Shown: one piece after another, positions 6,299-10,514 of the stretch
How the letters are laid out: each line of letters begins with the position of its first letter
How positions within the stretch are numbered: the stretch's first letter is position 1
Source: an uncultured Oscillospiraceae bacterium
GTDB taxonomy: Bacteria; Bacillota; Clostridia; UBA1212; UBA1255
Direction of reading: 5' to 3'
Assembly (NCBI GenBank): GCA_902462635.1
Contig: CABQCN010000019.1
Span: forward strand, 1-10,514
DNA: 10,514 bases
Translations under genes and position numbers: made by a program
The notes under the pieces: model-generated
What the model was told of the DNA's origin: nothing
What the model saw: the letters and a program-made list of their open reading frames with translations, nothing else
Database searches by the model: none

Positions 6299-6771
6299 CT
6301 GTTGTCGAACTCTTCGTCGTCCGCGGGGGTTTCTTCAATTCCTTCCGGAGCCTCCTCGTCTTCTTCCTCCTCGTCTTCTTCGATCTGGTTCTTTTTATTT
6401 TTGTCGAGATCGATAAAGAATTGGGCAAGATAGGCGACGCAGAACAGTGCGATCCCCACGAATTGTGTCTTGAAGAATCCGATATTCTGCACGGTAAGCA
6501 GCAGGAATACGACCGCTACAAGGAACAGTACGACTTTTATAATCGTCTTGATTTTATAAGAATTTTCTTCTTTAAACCGGGCGGCATTATCGATCAGCGG
6601 GAAAACGATATCCACGAGCGCAACGGAAATCAATGCGAGCGACATCGAGGTGAACAGAATCGCCGGCTGGATTTTCTCCGGAAAGACTTCGAAGAAGGCC
6701 AGAAGCACAAATACGATGGAAACCATCAATACCACAATAAATATATTTGTAAGTAACGTTCTTTTTTTCAT
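6256..6771 (-). CDS. Four-helix membrane protein with acidic C-terminal tail, function unknown
   Basis: 171 residues; I do not recognise the family. Four hydrophobic helices lie at about 5-27, 34-60, 74-95 and 99-120. A tail from about 128 to the end is made almost entirely of Glu, Asp and a few Ser, Pro and Asn, and is strongly negative. The tail is encoded by low-complexity DNA that includes a perfect 15-bp tandem repeat. ATG at 6771 is supported by AAAGGGG 8 nt upstream. The gene has its own promoter (6805-6833) and follows hisS by 63 bp. Its last 43 bp overlap the end of mtaB in the opposite direction. By helix topology both ends should lie on the same side of the membrane, probably the cytoplasm. 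Confidence 0.8.
   Translation of the reverse strand: MKKRTLLTNIFIVVLMVSIVFVLLAFFEVFPEKIQPAILFTSMSLALISVALVDIVFPLIDNAARFKEENSYKIKTIIKVVLFLVAVVFLLLTVQNIGFFKTQFVGIALFCVAYLAQFFIDLDKNKKNQIEEDEEEEDEEAPEGIEETPADDEEFDNSYEDDESEDEDDNK
6351..6380. repeat. Perfect 15-bp tandem repeat in the acidic-tail coding region
   Basis: CCTCCTCGTCTTCTT occurs twice in direct succession (6351-6365 and 6366-6380). Fifteen bases equal five codons, so gain or loss of a unit would change the Glu/Asp tail length without shifting the frame. Confidence 0.9.
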
Positions 6772-6804
6772 ATACGAAACCCCTTTAATATAATATTTAT
6801 ATCA

Positions 6805-6833
6805 ATTCTACATACAATTGCTACTAATGTCAA
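6805..6833 (-). promoter_or_regulatory. Sigma-A-type promoter of the acidic-tail membrane protein
   Basis: TTGACA (6833-6828), 17-bp spacer, TAGAAT (6810-6805), start near 6798. The -35 box begins 1 bp after the hisS stop codon. I see no hairpin terminator here, so hisS transcripts may also run into this gene. Confidence 0.78.
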
Positions 6834-6834
6834 A

Positions 6835-8181
6835 TTATTTTTTAATAATTTTTCCGGCATCTTCGGGCGTCGAAATCTCCGTTTGCTCTCCCGTTGCCAT
6901 GCATTTCATTTTAAATGTTTCTTTTTCTCTTTCCTCGCTGCCGATGACGATTACATATGGAATCCCCAGTTTGTTGGCATAGGTCAGTTTTTTCGACAAT
7001 TTCCCATCGTTTAGATAAACTTCGACCGCATATCCGGCAGTTCTGAATTCGGTTGCTTTTTCCAGCGCGTAGGAAACGGTATCTTCCATTGGAATGAACA
7101 GAATTTCTGTCGGCGTGCAGTTCCCCCGATCGGAAATGGCTCCGATTTCGTTCAGCTGATAAAACACCCGCGACAAGCCAATGGAAATTCCTACTCCCGG
7201 CAGACTCTGCTTCGTATAGTTCGACGCGAGCTCGTCATATCTTCCGCCGGAACAGATGCTGCCGAGCTGCGGATGATCTACCAAAAACGTTTCATAAACC
7301 GTTCCGGTGTAATAATCGAGTCCGCGCGCGATTTTTATATTGATCGTAAAATATTTTTCTTCTACACCGAACGCTTTTATATTCGTACAAACCGCTTCCA
7401 ATTCCTTGAGGCCCTGCGCAAAGGTTTCATTTGGGATGGCCTTTGCGCTGAGTTGAGAAAGAATCTCTGCCGTACTGCCGGAAATATTTATAAACGCGAG
7501 CAGTTCATCCGCAGTCTCTTCCCCGACGCCGATCTCGCTTATCAATTCTTTTTTTACGTTTTCCCGGCCGATTTTATCAATCTTGTCTACGATTCGAAGC
7601 GCTTCTACCGTGTTGCTAATCTGTAAATATTCAAAATAGCCGTTGAGCAGTTTCCGGTTGTTGATCATGATTTTAAATTCGCCGATATCCAGCGCTTTGA
7701 ATGTGGAAAAGATTACGCTCACGATTTCCGCATCATTTACGATCCCCAATGACCCGTTTCCGATGATATCGATATCGCACTGGTAAAATTCCCGGAATCT
7801 GCCCTTCTGCGGTTTTTCACCGCGGTAAACTTTTCCGATATGATACCTGCGGAACGGAAACGTAAGCTCGCCGTAATGCTGCGCGACATATCTTGCCAGG
7901 GGTACCGTAAGATCGAAACGCATTGCAATATCGTTTTCCCCTTTATGGAAGCGGTATACCTGCTTTGCCGTGTCGCCGCCGCTTTTGGCAAGCAAGACTT
8001 CTGCTTTTTCCAAAACCGGCGTATCGAGCGGAATAAAGCCGTAACTTTCAAATGTACTTTTGATAAGATCCGTCATATGCGTCATGATCATTTGTTCCCT
8101 GGGAAGAAGTTCCAGAAATCCGGACAGGATCGCCGGCTCCGTTATTTTTTTCTTTTCCTGCATCCTTTGATTTTCGCTCAT
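6835..8181 (-). CDS. hisS: Histidyl-tRNA synthetase
   Basis: 448 residues; a class II synthetase that charges tRNA-His. Motif 2 region YRGEKPQKGRFREFYQ (119-134), HisA signature RGLDYYTGTVYE (286-297), HisB signature SICSGGRYDEL (308-318) and motif 3 GVGISIGLSRVF (329-340) are present. The alpha/beta anticodon-binding domain spans about 365-448. The wording around motif 2 (RRYHIGKVYR, REFYQCDIDIIG) and the opening PLDTPVLEKAEVLLAKSGGD look more like the eukaryote/archaea-like HisRS type than the E. coli type. ATG at 8181 is chosen because GGAAGGA (8197-8191) precedes it. The frame stays open through the upstream terminator and tRNA, but that part is not protein. No T-box leader is visible. 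A terminator lies just upstream (8214-8251), leaving about 32 bp before the start codon. Confidence 0.95.
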   Translation of the reverse strand: MSENQRMQEKKKITEPAILSGFLELLPREQMIMTHMTDLIKSTFESYGFIPLDTPVLEKAEVLLAKSGGDTAKQVYRFHKGENDIAMRFDLTVPLARYVAQHYGELTFPFRRYHIGKVYRGEKPQKGRFREFYQCDIDIIGNGSLGIVNDAEIVSVIFSTFKALDIGEFKIMINNRKLLNGYFEYLQISNTVEALRIVDKIDKIGRENVKKELISEIGVGEETADELLAFINISGSTAEILSQLSAKAIPNETFAQGLKELEAVCTNIKAFGVEEKYFTINIKIARGLDYYTGTVYETFLVDHPQLGSICSGGRYDELASNYTKQSLPGVGISIGLSRVFYQLNEIGAISDRGNCTPTEILFIPMEDTVSYALEKATEFRTAGYAVEVYLNDGKLSKKLTYANKLGIPYVIVIGSEEREKETFKMKCMATGEQTEISTPEDAGKIIKK

Positions 8182-8213
8182 TTTCAAAATTCCTTCCGTT
8201 CCTTGTTTGAGAT

Positions 8214-8251
8214 AAAACAAAAATCCGAACCTGTAAATCACAGATCCGGAT
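8214..8251 (-). terminator. Rho-independent terminator after tRNA-Lys
   Basis: On the minus strand a 12-bp stem pairs ATCCGGATCTGT (8251-8240) with ACAGGTTCGGAT (8234-8223), including two G-U pairs. It has a 5-nt loop and a TTTTTGTTTT tract (8223-8214). It should end the tRNA transcript, with some read-through into hisS possible. Confidence 0.82.
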
Positions 8252-8256
8252 CGTCG

Positions 8257-8332
8257 TGGTGATCTATCGGAGGCTCGAACTCCGGACACCCTGATTAAAA
8301 GCCAGGTGCTCTACCAACTGAGCTAATAGATC
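8257..8332 (-). tRNA. tRNA-Lys (anticodon UUU)
   Basis: 76 nt with the 3' CCA encoded. Acceptor GATCTAT pairs with ATAGATC, discriminator A. D arm GCTC/GAGC. Anticodon stem CCTGG/TCAGG (last pair G-U) with loop CTTTTAA, giving anticodon TTT. T arm CGGAG-TTCGAGC-CTCCG. All arms pair normally, so it should be functional and read AAA/AAG. Confidence 0.97.
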
Positions 8333-8341
8333 ACATACAAG

Positions 8342-8359
8342 GCTTTGCTTTCGCAAAGC
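8342..8359 (-). ncRNA. GAAA-tetraloop hairpin in the tRNA-Lys 5' leader
   Basis: GCTTTGC-GAAA-GCAAAGC forms a perfect 7-bp stem closed by a GNRA tetraloop, starting almost at the predicted transcript start (about 8361). It is part of the precursor that RNase P would remove, not a separate RNA gene. There is no U-tract, so it is not a terminator. Confidence 0.6.
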
Positions 8360-8367
8360 GCTTGGAT

Positions 8368-8396
8368 ATAATACAACACGAAACAAGCATTGTCAA
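8368..8396 (-). promoter_or_regulatory. Sigma-A-type promoter of tRNA-Lys
   Basis: TTGACA (8396-8391), 17-bp spacer, TATTAT (8373-8368), start near 8361. This gives a leader of about 29 nt before the mature tRNA. Confidence 0.85.
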
Positions 8397-8425
8397 TAGC
8401 TTTTTCAAAAAATACTACTGATTTT

Positions 8426-9433
8426 TTATTGATTCGCAGACACTTCCACTTTCTGAAGGGAAGAAGAGGGGACCCGAAGCACCGGCCGCACGCCTTCCGC
8501 CGTATCATGTACGGAGAAGCCGCCTTCCGTCACCGCTCCGGCGCGGTTTACGCCCAGCATATATGTTTTGGCGCCCGGATCTCTGAGCCACCAGTTGGCG
8601 TCCGAATTCTTTCCTGTGGATAGGCCGCGCGCTTTGGCATAATCCGTCGCATATGCGGTGGCATTGAATTCGCTGCCTTCTGTTTTAAAATATTTCTCAA
8701 ATTCCGCGGCAGAAAGTAAATATACCTTATCCGACGTCGTTCCGCCGCCTTCCGTACCGTATGTTTCGTTATCCGCCGTAGTGAGATTCACCGATTTGAT
8801 TTTACCGATTTCGTCGTTCGTAAAAGCCCTGTTGAGGAAATTCAGTTGTGTCTTATAGGCTTCGCCCGTATTGACATTGTAATCATTCGTTCCGTTGAGC
8901 CAGCTGCGCATAGAAGAATTTGCCCAATTGCATTCCCCATAGAGATCGTTATATTTTCTGCCGCCGTCTATCACCTTATTGGAAATAATAATGCTGTCGG
9001 AACCGATCGTCTCGAGGACGATCCATTGCAGCGGTTCTACCAAGTACAGATCGCTGCCGCATTCCATATAATACTGTTCCGCCTGTCTTACGCCGTCGAC
9101 TTTTGCCGCATATATGAAATATCCTGTTTCCAAGTCATATTTTGCATACATCGTTTCGTCATCACATTCGTTCCACAATCCGGTTTCTTCATCGATCGTA
9201 ACTTTGCTTTTTATATCGCTTTGAATCTTGCTTTCCGCTTTCTTCTGCGGGTATACGCCGAATTGCATCAGCTTGTCCGCGGAAACCTCTTCCTGTTTCT
9301 TGAAAGACGGATCTCCCCCGTTTGCAGTCCAGGTCGATATTCCTTTTTCTTTACTTTTACAGCCCGCAAACAATAAAATCGAAGCAAGAACCCCCGCCAT
9401 CAATATTGCAGGCAATCGCTTTCTGCGTATCAT
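8426..9433 (-). CDS. DUF6273 domain lipoprotein
   Basis: 335 residues. The signal peptide has a basic start (MIRRKRL), a hydrophobic core and a lipobox LLFAGC with Cys25 as the lipidated residue, so the protein should be anchored on the outer face of the membrane. The mature part has the DUF6273 pattern: FGVYPQ, PLQWIVLE, a segment with SMRSWLNG, KVYLLSAAEFEKYF, NWWLRDPG and GVRPVLRV near the end. DUF6273 is common in secreted or surface proteins of gut Clostridia and its function is unknown. ATG at 9433 is chosen because GGGAGG lies at 9449-9444. The frame remains open to a TTG at 9508, but that TTG is the first base triplet of the promoter -35 box. The gene ends near the tRNA-Lys promoter without a clear terminator. 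It is divergent from spoIVA; no functional link is shown. Confidence 0.88.
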   Translation of the reverse strand: MIRRKRLPAILMAGVLASILLFAGCKSKEKGISTWTANGGDPSFKKQEEVSADKLMQFGVYPQKKAESKIQSDIKSKVTIDEETGLWNECDDETMYAKYDLETGYFIYAAKVDGVRQAEQYYMECGSDLYLVEPLQWIVLETIGSDSIIISNKVIDGGRKYNDLYGECNWANSSMRSWLNGTNDYNVNTGEAYKTQLNFLNRAFTNDEIGKIKSVNLTTADNETYGTEGGGTTSDKVYLLSAAEFEKYFKTEGSEFNATAYATDYAKARGLSTGKNSDANWWLRDPGAKTYMLGVNRAGAVTEGGFSVHDTAEGVRPVLRVPSSSLQKVEVSANQ

Positions 9434-9479
9434 AAATCTGATTCCTCCCAATAAGAGTGATAACACACTATACCTTTGA

Positions 9480-9508
9480 AGTATACATTCTATTATATTC
9501 CATGTCAA
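9480..9508 (-). promoter_or_regulatory. Sigma-A-type promoter of the DUF6273 lipoprotein gene
   Basis: TTGACA (9508-9503), 17-bp spacer, TATACT (9485-9480), start near 9473. The leader is about 40 nt. Confidence 0.82.
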
Positions 9509-9573
9509 TAAAGAAATATTGTATATTCAATGAAAATTAAAGCAGCGATTTCTTCCTGTTCCCCCTTTACAAG

Positions 9574-9606
9574 TTTTTTCCTGATCGTCTTTGTTTCAGG
9601 AAAAAA
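9574..9606. repeat. Perfect 11-bp inverted repeat between the lipoprotein gene and spoIVA
   Basis: TTTTTTCCTGA (9574-9584) and TCAGGAAAAAA (9596-9606) are reverse complements, separated by 11 bp. On either strand the T-run comes first and the A-run last, the wrong polarity for an intrinsic terminator. It may be a protein-binding site in this divergent regulatory region; that is inference. Confidence 0.7.
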
Positions 9607-9611
9607 ATTTT

Positions 9612-9642
9612 AAGTATTAATTCTCCATGCCACTCATATACT
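9612..9642 (+). promoter_or_regulatory. Possible sigma-E-like promoter of spoIVA
   Basis: AAGTATT (9612-9618) and CATATACT (9635-9642) resemble the sigma-E pattern (kmATATT and CATACAnT), but the spacing is 16 where about 14 is usual. Using GTATTAA (9614-9620) gives 14 bp with a weaker -35. spoIVA is sigma-E-controlled in known spore formers, and no sigma-A promoter is visible here. Confidence 0.4.
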
Positions 9643-9697
9643 TATTTTGTAAACCGCAGCGAGTACAGGGTTACTATTTATAAAGGGAGGTATTTCG

Positions 9698-10514
9698 GTG
9701 GATAGATTTGATATTTACCAGCAAATAGCGGAGAGAACAAACGGAGATATTTATATTGGTGTGGTAGGCCCCGTCCGCACGGGCAAGTCTACTTTTATTA
9801 AGCGTTTTATGGACTTATTGGTAATTCCCAATATTGCGGATACCTTCGAACGCGACAGAGCGATCGACGAGCTTCCGCAAAGCGCTTCCGGTAAAACGAT
9901 CATGACGACGGAACCGAAGTTTATTCCGAATGAAGCGGCAAACATCACGATCGACGGGAATATAAAACTAAAAGTACGTCTTGTGGATTGCGTGGGCTAT
10001 CTTGTCGAAGGAGCGCTTGGCCATTTGGAAAACGATGTCCCTAGAATGGTAGATACGCCTTGGTTTGAAGAAAAGATTCCTTTTGGCGAAGCCGCAGAAA
10101 TCGGAACAAAAAAAGTGATAACGGAACATTCGACCATCGGCCTTGTGATTACCACGGACGGAAGTATTACGGATATTGCGCGCAGCGAGTATGAAGAAGC
10201 GGAAGATCGTGTTATTACGGAAATGAAAAATACCGGCAAACCGTTCGCTATTTTACTGAATTGTATCGATCCGGCGCAGGAGGATACGCTGGCGATCAAA
10301 GAAATGCTGCGCGAAAAATACGGCGTTCCGGTCCTTCCCGTTAATTGCAGTTCTATGTCGCAGGAAGACATCAATGACATCATGCAGACGGTATTGTATG
10401 AATTCCCGATCTGTGAAATCGGTATCAATATCCCTTCTTGGATGGTCAGTCTGGATTATGACGAGGCTTTAAAAGCGTCTCTTACGGATGCGATCCGCGA
10501 TTCTTTCGAAGCGG
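9698..10514 (+). CDS. spoIVA: SpoIVA, spore coat morphogenetic ATPase, N-terminal part
   Basis: 272 codons from GTG 9698, cut by the window end; full-length SpoIVA is about 490 residues. AAGGGAGG (9683-9690) lies 7 nt upstream and fixes the start. SpoIVA polymerises on the forespore surface using ATP and forms the base on which the coat is built. The Walker A motif GPVRTGKS (24-31) has Lys30. Thr70 and Thr71 in TIMTTEPKF correspond to the sensor threonines, and Asp97 in LVDCVGY to the Walker B residue. All fall at the same residue numbers as in the Bacillus protein. Further family blocks are PRMVDTPWFEE, EAAEIGTKKVITEHSTIG, TTDGSITDIARS and YEFPI. It is transcribed alone, away from the lipoprotein gene. 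Confidence 0.97.
   Translation, partial: MDRFDIYQQIAERTNGDIYIGVVGPVRTGKSTFIKRFMDLLVIPNIADTFERDRAIDELPQSASGKTIMTTEPKFIPNEAANITIDGNIKLKVRLVDCVGYLVEGALGHLENDVPRMVDTPWFEEKIPFGEAAEIGTKKVITEHSTIGLVITTDGSITDIARSEYEEAEDRVITEMKNTGKPFAILLNCIDPAQEDTLAIKEMLREKYGVPVLPVNCSSMSQEDINDIMQTVLYEFPICEIGINIPSWMVSLDYDEALKASLTDAIRDSFEA

Noticed and set aside
6178..6756. Plus-strand open frame of 192 codons antisense to the membrane protein
   Set aside because: It overlaps mtaB in another frame and has no promoter or ribosome site. The minus-strand gene has a promoter, a ribosome site and coherent helices.
8182..8256. T-box riboswitch upstream of hisS
   Set aside because: No T-box sequence and no specifier stem. 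The region is too short and is filled by the tRNA terminator.
8182..8289. Longer HisRS start reaching position 8289
   Set aside because: The extension runs through the terminator and into the tRNA-Lys gene. ATG 8181 has a GGAAGGA site.
8407..8427. AAAAAAT...ATTTTTT inverted repeat at the end of the lipoprotein gene as a terminator
   Set aside because: The 7-bp stem is only A-T and overlaps the stop codon; too weak to call.
8846..9376. Plus-strand open frame of 176 codons antisense to the lipoprotein
   Set aside because: It is the shadow of a well-supported lipoprotein gene.
9434..9508. TTG at 9508 as start of the lipoprotein
   Set aside because: The TTG is part of the TTGACA -35 box, and the extra residues would precede a normal lipoprotein signal peptide.
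9574..9606. Intrinsic terminator for a gene entering this region
   Set aside because: There is no U-tract after the stem on either strand, and both flanking genes point away from it.

Overview
The window is chromosomal DNA of a spore-forming member of the Bacillota, most likely class Clostridia. The evidence is two unmistakable sporulation loci (spoIVA, and a pdaA-yqfC-yqfD operon), strong AGGAGG-type ribosome binding sites and near-consensus sigma-A promoters. GC content is moderate and similar throughout. I see no insertion sequence, phage gene, CRISPR array or rRNA. No gene-free stretch exceeds 300 bases.

Layout, left to right. 1-869 (minus): N-terminal part of an elongation-factor-G paralogue with unusual GTPase motifs, cut by the window edge, with its own promoter at 954-982. 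990-4841 (minus): a five-gene operon read right to left, made of two tandem DUF881 membrane/coiled-coil proteins, the spore-cortex deacetylase pdaA, and yqfC and yqfD. It is driven by a sigma-A-type promoter at 4881-4909, with a possible second promoter and an RBS-masking hairpin just before pdaA. 4976-6298 (plus): the tRNA methylthiotransferase gene mtaB, divergent from the operon. Its consensus promoter (4910-4938) shares a 12-bp palindrome with the operon promoter. 6256-6771 (minus): a four-helix membrane protein of unknown function with a very acidic tail, overlapping the end of mtaB tail to tail. 6835-8181 (minus): hisS. 8257-8332 (minus): tRNA-Lys(UUU), with its own promoter and a terminator that separates it from hisS. 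8426-9433 (minus): a DUF6273 lipoprotein. 9698-10514 (plus): the start of spoIVA, cut by the window edge.

How the genes fit together. SpoIVA is the ATPase that forms the basement layer of the spore coat. PdaA makes the muramic-delta-lactam of the spore cortex. YqfC and YqfD are conserved sporulation proteins. mtaB, hisS, tRNA-Lys and the EF-G paralogue belong to translation. No new defence or mobile system is visible. The most distinctive features are regulatory. Six sigma-A promoters all have exact TTGACA and a 17-bp spacer. Two of them abut in a perfect TGTCAATTGACA palindrome. mtaB has no normal start codon downstream of its promoter. The pdaA ribosome binding site lies in a nested hairpin.
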